64,000 nt of DNA from DATAEE01 sp963725145 (lineage in GTDB: Bacteria > Acidobacteriota > Vicinamibacteria > Vicinamibacterales > 2-12-FULL-66-21). Positions within the stretch are counted from its first letter, which is position 1; each line of letters opens with the position of its first letter. The notes beneath the pieces were generated by a model. It had not been told where the DNA came from. It did not search any database and saw only the letters and a program-made list of their open reading frames with translations. The DNA lies in assembly GCA_963725145.1 (NCBI GenBank), contig CAVRXL010000012.1, positions 1,178,001 to 1,242,000 of the forward strand, given 5' to 3'. Of the stretch, positions 47,101 to 54,566 are shown in pieces. The translations under genes were made by a program, and so were the position numbers.

Positions 47101-47641
47101 CATGGCCCGGCGCCTCGAGCGGCTCGAGCAGGAAGATCGCGCCGCGCGCAGCGGCGAGCAGTCATCCGGCCAGCAGCAGGGCCGGCAAGGACAACAGCAG
47201 GGCTCCGGTCAGCGAGGCGGACAGCAGCAGCAGCAACAGGGGGGCGGCGGCCGCGGCGGCGACCTCGCCCGGCTGCGCGACGAGTACCAGCGGGAGATCG
47301 AGCGCGCGCGCGAAGTGCTGCAGGGATTGCAGCGCTCGGCGCCCGACTCGGGAATGGGCGGCTCCACGCCAGAGGAGCACGAGTACAGCATCTCCGCGCC
47401 AGGCCGCGAGGCCTTCAAGAACGACTTCAGCAACTGGGAGCGCCTGCGGAAGGACGTCTCGCTCGCGCTCGAGCGGCGTGAGGCGGCCATCGCCGACAAG
47501 CTGGCCGGCAAGCGCCGGCAGGACCGGCTCGCGGCCGGCGCCGCCGACGGCGTGCCAGAGGCCTACCGCGCGCTCGTCGCCAAGTACTTCGAGTCCCTTG
47601 CGCGGTCCGGGCGTGCGCCGGCCGCTCCGAAGCAGCCGTGA
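44183..47641 (+). CDS. DUF4175 family membrane/coiled-coil protein
   Basis: 1152 residues from TTG 44183, preferred because GGGAGGG lies about 8 nt upstream and the frame then starts exactly at the overlap with the upstream gene. Three N-terminal membrane helices (about 25-75 and 140-165) are followed by beta-rich domains (about 180-500). A very long charged coiled coil (about 530-1060) comes next, rich in Glu/Arg/Gln, with two low-complexity tracts: a (NQ)n run at nt 46430-46457 and a Gln/Gly run at 47170-47260. Related proteins accompany MoxR-DUF58-BatA genes. It may form a long periplasmic rod; function unproven. Confidence 0.85.
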   Translation: MPEAIGRLIAAVRRRWLALDGLGAIGRAAGASAVALALAVALDRWLLLEGGWLLSLAAVTAFFALAAIALSIRAMRFPDERKLARLVEERCPELEDRLATAVAIGDAGGLAPLVLEDAAARVRNVDPSSVVTPAAVRRAAWRAGVAVVLLVAALALGWSSIERVWLTAWLRVFPDALQVVVEPGDARVRAGQPVTIRARLSGAPAALARQAPMLVIGRGEGARTLTMVSAPADAGRSPGHAADVGAVDRTFTYYVAAAGIRSRDYTITAVRPPRVTRIDLRYQYPSFTGLAPRTEVDGGDVYAPAGTRVQLNVRTDRPVSSAALTLGENRTVDLKASASTSELEGVIVVDRDDAYRVALADGEGLSNPGETQYFIRMMDDRPPDVRILRPGGDRQATPLEEVLVEARAEDDYRIGRFDLVFAVRGAGEKVVPLGRGGAAVETGRHLMFLEDLGVKPGDFVSYYARVRDVGRGAQGREARSEMFFVEVTPFDQEFSRAQSQAGAGGAGAGAGLEALIAAQKDIINATWNLDRRARAGRSEQDVRAVGKAQAELRGRTESIAARLRFATRMSAGRRRPGTTAAPEQPDDPIGKAIESMKLAEGSLDKLSTSEAMPHEMAALHELLRAEAEIRRRQVTQQMAGGGGGGGSGRSGQDLSALFDRELQRQQQTNYENRDTGEQQRREDEPESDALAKVRELARRQDELSRKQRELANANLNEEELRRQLERLTREQTELREQAERLDQEMSRSRQNQNQNQNQSGQQGRSLRDASDEMRGATSDLRRQDLAGASARGDRAAERLRELERRMRGQNPDQRRRELGELQVEAQQLADLERRVADEASRLGRGTPDPTTRTRLADEQDRLAARVESLEKQLREMSSAGQGDEKQAATDAARELSRRNVGRGMKESAESLRSDAKEGQAPDKRGAEPGQAERELARSLDRVAERMGAQGDADGRRLADEMARAREARDRLNDMARRLERLEQEDRAARSGEQSSGQQQGRQGQQQGSGQRGGQQQQQQGGGGRGGDLARLRDEYQREIERAREVLQGLQRSAPDSGMGGSTPEEHEYSISAPGREAFKNDFSNWERLRKDVSLALERREAAIADKLAGKRRQDRLAAGAADGVPEAYRALVAKYFESLARSGRAPAAPKQP
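46430..46457 (+). repeat. (NQ)n microsatellite in DUF4175 gene
   Basis: Alternating CAGAAC/CAGAAT hexamers encode an Asn-Gln run. Hexamer slippage would preserve frame and vary length. Confidence 0.7.
47170..47260 (+). repeat. CAG-rich Gln/Gly tract in DUF4175 gene
   Basis: Clusters of CAGCAG, CAACAG and GGCGGC triplets encode a Gln/Gly/Arg low-complexity linker near the C-terminus. Triplet-based, so length changes stay in frame. Confidence 0.7.
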
Positions 47642-49833
47642 CTCTCGCCGAACCGTGGCCATGGTGGGCGCTCGTCGCAGCGCTCGCAGGTGTCGCCTTT
47701 CTTACCTGGCGCGAATACTCCCGCGCGCGCATCAGCCGCCAACAGCGTGCGACGCTCGCCGCGCTTCGCGCCGTGACGCTCCTGCTTCTCATCCTGTTTC
47801 TGATGCGTCCCGTCGCCGTAAGCGACGGTGCGCCGCGCGGGACCGTCGTTCCGCTCCTCGTCGACGTGTCGCGAAGCATGCGCATCGCCGACGCGGGAGG
47901 CCGTCCCCGGATCCAGCGCGCACGAGAGGTCGCGGCGCGGCTCGCGCCCGCGCTGGGCCGCGAGTTCACGGTCGAGACCCTCGGCTTCGGTGAGACGCTG
48001 GACCCGCTCGACCCGCAGCGCGCCGAGGCAGCCGCCCCGAGGACGGACCTGTCGGCGGCGTTGTCGGCCGTCGCGGATCGCTACCGCGGCCGCGGGCTCG
48101 CCGGCATCGTGGTCATCTCTGACGGCGCCGACACAGGAGATGGCGCGGTGCCCGCCGGGATTCCTCCGATCTACACCATCCCCGTCGGATCGCCGCGGCC
48201 CCTTCGCGACCGCGAAGTGGCGGCGTTGGCGATTGGAGACGCGCCGCTCTCGGGATCGATCGTCGACTTGACCGCGACGGTCGTCAGCCATGGCTTCGAC
48301 CGAAGCCCGATCGAGATCCGGGTGCTGGAAAACGGCCGGCCCTTTGCCGCGCGCCGCGTCCAGCCCGCCGCGGATGGCGCTCCGGTTCAGGAAGTCTTCC
48401 AGGTGCCGCCGCCCGGCGAGTCCGCGACCATCTATACGGTCGAGATCCCGGCCGCTCCCGACGAGCTCGTTCCCGAAAACAACACGCGGAGCGTGCTCGT
48501 TCCGCCCGCCGGACGCCGGCGGCGTCTGCTCCTCGTCGAGGGGGCGCCCGGCTTCGAGCACAGCTTTCTGAAGCGCGCCTGGACGGCGGATCCCGGTCTC
48601 GAGCTGGACGCGGTCGTCCGCAAGGGACAGAACGAGCGGGGCGAAGACACGTTCTACATCCAGGCCTCGACCGACCGCGCGCCGTCGCTCGCGAGCGGGT
48701 TCCCGGTCGATCGCAAGACGCTCTTCGCCTACGACGGAATCGTGCTCGCGAACGCCGGCGCAGGCTTCTTCGGCCGCGAGCGAGGCGACCTCGTGGAGGC
48801 GTTCGTCAGCGAGCGCGGCGGCGGCCTGCTGGTGCTCGGGGCGCGATCGTTCGCGCCAGGTGGCATCGGCGGGACGGCGATCGAGTATCTGCTGCCAGTC
48901 GTCTTGGGCGCTGCGGCGGGGCGCGACGCCACGCCGGCCGCAGCTGGCGCCGGTCCCAACCGTGTCGGCCTGACGGCCGACGGGCGGAGGCACCCGATCC
49001 TCCGCCTCGGGACAACCCCGGAGGAGACCGAAAAGCGATGGGCGGCCGCGCCCGCGCTGGCCAGCGTCGCGACGCTCGGCACTCCGCGTCCCGGCGCGCG
49101 TGTCCTCGCCGTCGCTGGCGGGTCCGGAAGCGGCTCTCGCCCGCTGCTCGTCCTGCAGCGCTTCGGGGAGGGCCGCACGGTGGCGTTTGGCGGCGAAGCG
49201 ACGTGGCGCTGGAGGATGATGCGCCCGACCGAGGATCGCCTGTACGAGACGTTCTGGCGGCAGACCGCACGCTGGCTGGCGGCATCGTCACCCGACCCGG
49301 TCATGGCGGCCGTCACCCGGGGATCGACGCCGCGGGAAACGGCGATCGTGGATGTCACAGTGCGCGACGCCGCGTTCGTGCCGGCGCGCGGCGCTTCCGT
49401 CGTGGTGCGCGTCCGCAGGCCTGGCGGCCGGGTGGAGGAGCTCGCCGCCGAACCGGTCGATGCCGCGGCCGCGACCTGGCGGGCGCGGTTCAAGCCGTCG
49501 GAGACCGGCGTTCATGTCGTCACGGTCGAGGCCACGCGCGGCGCCGAGCGGGTCGGCGTGGCGACGCGCCACCTGCTGACCGGTGGCGCCGACCTGGAGA
49601 TGGCTGACCCGCGCGCGAACGAAGCGGTGCTCGCACGCCTCGCGGGGGAGACGGGCGGCGCGCTCGTGCGCGAGGCAGACATGGATCGGCTCCCGGGCAT
49701 GATGGCCGCCGTCGCGGATCCCACGTCGCCGCGCGCGACGCGCGAGCTCTGGCACGGGCCGGTGCCTATTCTCCTCATCATCGGCCTGCTCTCGGCGGAG
49801 TGGATCCTCCGACGGCGCTGGGGCCTGCGATGA
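47638..49833 (+). CDS. membrane-anchored vWA/GATase1-like protein
   Basis: 731 residues. An N-terminal helix pair (about 8-22 and 42-60) is followed by a vWA domain with LLVDVSRSMR (DxSxS), an Ig-like region, and a GATase1-like fold around residues 290-480 (LVEGAPGFEHSFLKRAW; LLVLGARSFAPGG). It ends in a beta domain and a C-terminal helix (VPILLIIGLLSAEWIL). No catalytic Cys-His pair of true amidotransferases was seen, so this fold is probably structural. It overlaps both neighbours by 4 bp. It probably resides mostly in the periplasm. Confidence 0.8.
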   Translation: MTLAEPWPWWALVAALAGVAFLTWREYSRARISRQQRATLAALRAVTLLLLILFLMRPVAVSDGAPRGTVVPLLVDVSRSMRIADAGGRPRIQRAREVAARLAPALGREFTVETLGFGETLDPLDPQRAEAAAPRTDLSAALSAVADRYRGRGLAGIVVISDGADTGDGAVPAGIPPIYTIPVGSPRPLRDREVAALAIGDAPLSGSIVDLTATVVSHGFDRSPIEIRVLENGRPFAARRVQPAADGAPVQEVFQVPPPGESATIYTVEIPAAPDELVPENNTRSVLVPPAGRRRRLLLVEGAPGFEHSFLKRAWTADPGLELDAVVRKGQNERGEDTFYIQASTDRAPSLASGFPVDRKTLFAYDGIVLANAGAGFFGRERGDLVEAFVSERGGGLLVLGARSFAPGGIGGTAIEYLLPVVLGAAAGRDATPAAAGAGPNRVGLTADGRRHPILRLGTTPEETEKRWAAAPALASVATLGTPRPGARVLAVAGGSGSGSRPLLVLQRFGEGRTVAFGGEATWRWRMMRPTEDRLYETFWRQTARWLAASSPDPVMAAVTRGSTPRETAIVDVTVRDAAFVPARGASVVVRVRRPGGRVEELAAEPVDAAAATWRARFKPSETGVHVVTVEATRGAERVGVATRHLLTGGADLEMADPRANEAVLARLAGETGGALVREADMDRLPGMMAAVADPTSPRATRELWHGPVPILLIIGLLSAEWILRRRWGLR

Positions 49834-50861
49834 CGGACCACGGATTTCGCGGACACCACGGGCCACGGATTACACCGATTTGTTCTCTCGCCTGCGCGCT
49901 TTCGTGTCTCGCAGCGATCGCGACTGTCGGCGGGGCACCGGCTGTGGAAGCAGACGAGCGGTTTGCGCTGGTCGTGTCGGGCGCGAGCGGCGGCGAGCCG
50001 TACGCCGCCCAGCAGGCGAAATGGCGCGCGGCGTTGGCCTCAGCGCTCCGCGAGCGCCTCGGGATCGATGCCGGCCGGATCACCGTTCTGGGAGAGGGCG
50101 ACGCCTCCGGGCCGCCCGGCGGCGGACCGGCGACGGCCGCCGAGCTGCGCCGTGCCTTCACCAGCTACGCCCGGCTGAAACAGGAAGACCTGCTGCTCGT
50201 CGTGCTGATCGGCCACGGCACGGCGGACCCGGAGGAAGCGAAGTTCAACCTCGTGGGGCCTGATCTGTCCGCCGCCGAGTGGCGCGACCTCATACGTCCG
50301 ATTCGCGGGCGCGTGGTGTTCGTCAACACGTCGAGCGCGAGCTTCCCGTTCCTCGAACGTCTGTCGGGTCCGCGCCGGGTCGTCATCACGGCCACCGATT
50401 CCATCGCGCAGAAGTTCGTGACGGTCTTCCCCGAGTATTTCATTCAGGCGCTCGTCGATCCGGCGGCCGACATCGACAAGAACGAACGCATCTCGATCTG
50501 GGAAGCGTTCAGCGCCGCCAGCCTCGCGGTGCGGCAGCACTACGAGCAGCGCGGGCAGCTCACGACCGAGCGGGCGCTCCTGGATGACAACGGCGACGGC
50601 GTCGGGCGAGAAGCGGCCACGCCGGGAGGCGACGGGTCGCTCGCGAGCCGCCTGTACCTGGATACGCATGTCGGGCCGGAAGTGGCCACCGATCCCGTCC
50701 TCGTCGAGCTGCTCCAGCGCCGTGCGGCGCTCGAGGCGGAGGTCGACGAGTTGCGCGCGCGCAAGCCCCTGATGCCGGCCGCGGATTATGCCGCGGAGTT
50801 CGAGCGGTTGATGATCGATCTGGCGCGCGTGTCCCGGGATATCCGCCGCCGAAAGAGCTAG
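49830..50861 (+). CDS. caspase/C13-like exported protein lacking the catalytic cysteine
   Basis: 343 residues. The core shows a caspase-haemoglobinase fold: strand LLLVVLIGHGTAD with the family His, then VVFVNTSSASFPFLERL, where an active enzyme would carry a Cys (typically SACxSG). Here the position is Ser-rich with no Cys, so proteolysis is unlikely. A C-terminal helical hairpin (about 293-340) is charged. The first 15 residues (MTDHGFRGHHGPRIT) come from a DNA repeat shared with the DUF4159 gene; a hydrophobic signal core follows. ATG 49830 overlaps the upstream stop by 4 bp. Last gene of the operon, meeting the rhomboid gene tail-to-tail with 4 bp overlap. Confidence 0.75.
   Translation: MTDHGFRGHHGPRITPICSLACALSCLAAIATVGGAPAVEADERFALVVSGASGGEPYAAQQAKWRAALASALRERLGIDAGRITVLGEGDASGPPGGGPATAAELRRAFTSYARLKQEDLLLVVLIGHGTADPEEAKFNLVGPDLSAAEWRDLIRPIRGRVVFVNTSSASFPFLERLSGPRRVVITATDSIAQKFVTVFPEYFIQALVDPAADIDKNERISIWEAFSAASLAVRQHYEQRGQLTTERALLDDNGDGVGREAATPGGDGSLASRLYLDTHVGPEVATDPVLVELLQRRAALEAEVDELRARKPLMPAADYAAEFERLMIDLARVSRDIRRRKS
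49837..49881. repeat. CACGGATT-type repeat within the start of the caspase-like gene
   Basis: Units near CCACGGATTTCGCGGA and CCACGGATTACACCGATT encode the N-terminal residues. Shares GGATTTCGCGGA with 39580-39633. Confidence 0.8.
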
Positions 50862-51526
50862 GCGTCGAACCACTCGACCCGCCGGCGCTCGGGGCGGCGG
50901 AACAGGAAAATCCCGATGACCCCGGCGGCAAACCCCGCGACGTGCGCCCAGAACGCCACGCCGCCTACGTCCTGCTCGCCCGCGACGCCGAGCGACCCGA
51001 CGCCGGACAGGAACTGAAGCAGGAACCAGAGGCCGAGGAAGAAGATCGCCGGCACCTCGATCAGCTCGATGAAGAAGAAGATCGGGACGAGCGTCAGCAC
51101 GCGCGAATGCGGGAACATGACGAAGTACGCGCCCATCACGCCTGCGATCGCGCCGCTCGCGCCGAGCATCGGGATGCGCGACGCGGGGTTGATCCACACC
51201 TGCGCCAGCGCCGCGGCGGCGCCGCAGATCACGTAAAAGAGCACGTACCGTCCGTGTCCGACGCGGTCCTCGACGTTGTCGCCGAAGATCCACAGAAAGA
51301 GCATGTTCCCGAGGAAGTGCATCCAGTCGCCGTGCATGAACATCGATGTCAGCACGGCCGGGAGCGAGAACGCGACGGGCACGAGCGCGTAGCGGAATAC
51401 GAACCGTGTCAACTCCGCCTCGCCGAGCGTCTGCTGATACAGGAAGACCGCCGTGTTGATCAGAATGAACAGGACGGTCACGACGGGCGCCGTCCGTGAC
51501 GGGATGACGTCGCGGATCGGGATCAC
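50858..51526 (-). CDS. rhomboid-family intramembrane serine protease
   Basis: 222 residues with about six or seven membrane helices. The active dyad is visible: Ser in MLGASGAIAGVMG and His in FWAHVAGFAAG, with the supporting MHGDWMHFLGNM helix. It cleaves single-span membrane proteins within the bilayer. The gene lies on the minus strand, 3 bp after the end of the M20 gene, so the two may be co-transcribed. It converges on the MoxR operon; a functional link to those membrane-anchored proteins is possible but unproven. Confidence 0.94.
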   Translation of the reverse strand: MIPIRDVIPSRTAPVVTVLFILINTAVFLYQQTLGEAELTRFVFRYALVPVAFSLPAVLTSMFMHGDWMHFLGNMLFLWIFGDNVEDRVGHGRYVLFYVICGAAAALAQVWINPASRIPMLGASGAIAGVMGAYFVMFPHSRVLTLVPIFFFIELIEVPAIFFLGLWFLLQFLSGVGSLGVAGEQDVGGVAFWAHVAGFAAGVIGIFLFRRPERRRVEWFDA

Positions 51527-51529
51527 TGT

Positions 51530-52868
51530 TCAGCGACCGGCGGTCTTTCCCACACCTGGCGCGAACAGGTAGTCCGCGGCCAGGTGCGCGAGCGCCCGCA
51601 CGCCGGTCACGAGGGCCCGCTCGTCGACTACGAACCGGGGCGAGTGGTTTGCGGCCGCCTTGCCGATCTGTTCTTTCGGCGTGACGCCGAGCGCGAGGAA
51701 GAGGCCGGGCGAGCGGCGCTGGTAATACGTGAAGTCCTCCGCGCCGGTGATCAAGGCCGATTCGGCCACGGCGCCCGGAGCGACGCGATCGAGCGTGGGC
51801 CGCATGCGCAAGGTGAGCTCCGGATGATTCGCGGTGACGGGATACTGCGGATCGATCCTGACGTCCGCCGTCGCGCCCGCGGAGGCGGCGATCGACTCCG
51901 CCGTCCGCTTCACGCGCGCGTGGATGTCGGCCTGCGTCCGGTCGTCGAAGGTCCTGATGGTTCCGGTCAACCGTACGCTGTCGGGGATGATGTTGGATCG
52001 CACCCCGCCGTTGAACTGGCCCACCGTCACGATCGCCGGCAGCCTCGTGATGTCGACCTGCCGCGCGACGATCGTTTGCAGCGCCGTCACGATCTGCGCT
52101 CCGACGACGATGGGATCGATGCCGGCCCAGGGCGCCGCGCCATGTGTCTGCCGGCCACGCACGATGATCTCGAAGAGATCCGAGCTGGCGAGCATCGGCC
52201 CGGGGCGGGTCTGAATCTGGCTCGTCTCGATGTTGGCGAACACATGAAGGCCGAACACGGCGTCCACGCGCGGGTTCTCGAGGACGCCTTCCTTGACCAT
52301 CAGCTCCGCCCCGGCGGGACGCTCGCCCGACGGCGCGCCTTCTTCGGCCGGCTGGAAGATGAACTTCACCGAGCCGGCCAGCTTGTCTTTCACAGACGTG
52401 AGAACCTTGGCGGCCCCCAGGACGATCGCCATGTGCGTATCGTGTCCGCACGCGTGCATGACGCCCACCTGCTGCCCTTCGTACTCGCCGACCGCCTTGC
52501 TTGACGAACGGCAGATCGCTTTCCTCGCGCACGGGAAGGCCGTCCATGTCGGCGCGAAGCGCGACGACCGGTCCCGGCCTGCCGCCCTTCAAGAGCGCCA
52601 CGACGCCGGTTTTCGCGACGTTGGTCTGCGGCTCGAGGCCGAAGCTGCGCAGCCGCTCCGCGATGTACTTCGCGGTCTCGACTTCGCGATTGGACAGCTC
52701 GGGATGCGCGTGGAGATGCCGCCGCCAGGCGATCACTTCCGGCTCGATCGTCGCCGCCAGCCGATCGATGTCGCCCGCGAGCGCGGAAGCCGGAACGCCG
52801 ACGGGCGATCCCTGCGAGAGGGAACCGAACGTGACGGCGGCGATGAGAGCGATTCGAAAGAGTCCCAT
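51530..52868 (-). CDS. M20 family amidohydrolase, exported (frameshifted)
   Basis: About 445 residues when read through. A signal peptide (FRIALIAAVTFGSLSQG) is followed by an M20/carboxypeptidase Ss1-like domain. Metal-site motifs: MHACGHDTHM, FQPAEEG and ITGAEDFTYY, plus VALRADMDGLPV upstream. The frame breaks near plus-strand 52495: on the coding strand GTCAAGCAAGGCGG must lose one G for FVKQ to continue as AVGEYEGQQVGVMHACG. The start is ATG 52868, sharing a palindromic -10 with phoD. Related enzymes cleave amino-acid amides (hippurate, IAA-amides) or N-acyl groups; the substrate here is not known. Confidence 0.87.
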
Positions 52869-52877
52869 GGGACGGGC

Positions 52878-52885
52878 AGTATACT
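52878..52885. promoter_or_regulatory. palindromic AGTATACT serving two divergent genes
   Basis: AGTATACT is self-complementary, giving TATACT on both strands: 6 nt before ATG 52892 (phoD) and 9 nt before ATG 52868 (M20 gene). The entire divergent gap is 23 bp, so both mRNAs would be leaderless. Confidence 0.5.
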
Positions 52886-52891
52886 CGGGCC

Positions 52892-54487
52892 ATGCGCATT
52901 TCGCGGCGACACTTTCTCGTCAGCACTGCGGCCGCGGGCGCCACGCCGCTTGTCCGCCTCGAGGCGCAAACCTCGACATCCCGCCGCGTGTTCCGCCACG
53001 GCGTGGCGAGCGGCGATCCGTCGACAGACCGCGTCATCATCTGGACGCGCGTGACGGCGCCGGCGCAGGCATCACCTGAGGTGTCGTGGGAGATGTCCCG
53101 CACGGCGAGCTTCACGCGCGTCGTCGCGCGCGGGATGACGAGTACCGGCGCATGGCGCGATTTCACGGTGAAGATCGATGCGAGCGGCCTGGCGCCCGGG
53201 ACGACGTACTATTACCGGTTCCGGACGCTCGGCGAGCAGTCGCCGGTCGGGCGTACGCGGACGCTGCCCGCCGCGGGCGTCCGGCAAGTCCGGCTGGCGC
53301 TGGCCTCATGTTCGAACCTGCCGTACGGCTACTTCAACGTGTACAGGCGCATCGCCGACCGGGCGGATCTGGATGCGGTCCTCCATCTCGGCGACTACAT
53401 TTACGAGTTTCCGAACGGCCGATACGGCGACGGCACGGCGCTCGGCCGCATTCCGGCGCCGGACCGGGAGATCGTCGCGCTCGCCGACTACCGGATGCGA
53501 TACGCGCAGTACCGATCGGACCCGGACCTCCAGGAGGTCCACCGTCAGCATCCGTTCATCGTCGTGTGGGACGACCACGAGATCGCGAACAACGCGTGGC
53601 GTGACGGCGCCGAGAACCACAATCCCGACAAGGGTGAAGGGGAATACGCGCCGCGGCGCGCCGCGGCCGTCCAGTCCTATCTCGAATGGATGCCGATCCG
53701 CGAAGATCGATCGACGCGGCAGCCTCGCATCTATCGATCCTTCGCGTTCGGCGATCTGGCGGATCTGGTCATGCTCGACACGCGGCTCGTGGATCGCGAC
53801 GAACAGGCGGCGAAGCGCGAGGAGATCGCGGTCGTCGACAACCCCCAACGATCGCTGCTCGGTCGCGCGCAGGAAGAGTGGCTCTTCGCGGAGCTGGCGT
53901 CGTCCAGGCGCGCGAACGTGACGTGGCAGCTCCTGGGCCAGCAGGTCGTGTTCGCCCCGAACAGCCTGCCCGGCGCGACGTCAGGCAACAGTGATTCGTG
54001 GGACGGCTACAGACCCTGCCGCCAGCGCGTCATCGATGCCATCGTTGCCCAACAGCTTCAGAACGTCGTCGTGCTTACCGGGGACGTGCACAGCTCGTGG
54101 GGCTACGACGTGGTGCAGAACCCGTGGGACGACTACGATCCGTCCACCGGCCGGGGGACGCTCGCGGTCGAAGTCGTCACGCCTGCGGTGTCGTCGCCGA
54201 GCGGGTTCGCGAACGAAGGGGGCGCTGAGCGGATGGAGGCCGCCCGAAAAGCGCGTCCGCACCTCCGGTATCTCGAGGGGCTTCACCGCGGGTACGTCGT
54301 CCTGGACGTCACGCGCGAGCGTGCGCAGGCCGACTGGTATTACGTGCCGACCGTCAACGCGCGCACACGTCTCGAGGAATTCGGAAAAGGACTTCTCACC
54401 GAAGCCGGCAGGCCGCATCTCGTCGAGGCGTCGAGCCCGGCGCCCGCCCGCTCCGGAGCAGACGGACCGGCGCCCCCGGACGCGTGA
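52892..54487 (+). CDS. phoD: PhoD-type alkaline phosphatase, Tat-exported
   Basis: 531 residues. A twin-arginine signal (SRRHFLV) precedes an N-terminal Fn3-like PhoD_N domain (about 30-130) and the metallophosphatase domain: LASCSNLPYGYF, HLGDYIYEF, WDDHEIANNAWRDG and LTGDVHSSW. These are the Fe/Ca-binding residues of PhoD. It hydrolyses phosphate mono- and diesters outside the cell. No Pho box was recognised upstream; there is almost no room for one. Confidence 0.94.
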   Translation: MRISRRHFLVSTAAAGATPLVRLEAQTSTSRRVFRHGVASGDPSTDRVIIWTRVTAPAQASPEVSWEMSRTASFTRVVARGMTSTGAWRDFTVKIDASGLAPGTTYYYRFRTLGEQSPVGRTRTLPAAGVRQVRLALASCSNLPYGYFNVYRRIADRADLDAVLHLGDYIYEFPNGRYGDGTALGRIPAPDREIVALADYRMRYAQYRSDPDLQEVHRQHPFIVVWDDHEIANNAWRDGAENHNPDKGEGEYAPRRAAAVQSYLEWMPIREDRSTRQPRIYRSFAFGDLADLVMLDTRLVDRDEQAAKREEIAVVDNPQRSLLGRAQEEWLFAELASSRRANVTWQLLGQQVVFAPNSLPGATSGNSDSWDGYRPCRQRVIDAIVAQQLQNVVVLTGDVHSSWGYDVVQNPWDDYDPSTGRGTLAVEVVTPAVSSPSGFANEGGAERMEAARKARPHLRYLEGLHRGYVVLDVTRERAQADWYYVPTVNARTRLEEFGKGLLTEAGRPHLVEASSPAPARSGADGPAPPDA

Positions 54488-54551
54488 GTACGGCCTTCGG
54501 TGTCACCTTCGGCCAAGGCCGCCAGACGCCTGGATTGGGTACTTGCGCCGT

Positions 54552-54557
54552 TATACT
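54552..54557 (+). promoter_or_regulatory. -10-like box TATACT, 9 nt before DUF5916 start
   Basis: TATACT ends 9 nt upstream of ATG 54567, in the 79-bp gap after phoD. A leaderless transcript is predicted. Confidence 0.45.
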
Positions 54558-54566
54558 GACGCCCGC

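Noticed and set aside
47638..49833. True glutamine amidotransferase
   Set aside because: The fold-like segment lacks the catalytic Cys and His; GATase-like is kept only as a structural remark.
49830..50861. Active caspase/legumain-type protease
   Set aside because: No cysteine stands at the expected position after the VVFVN strand, so activity cannot be supported.
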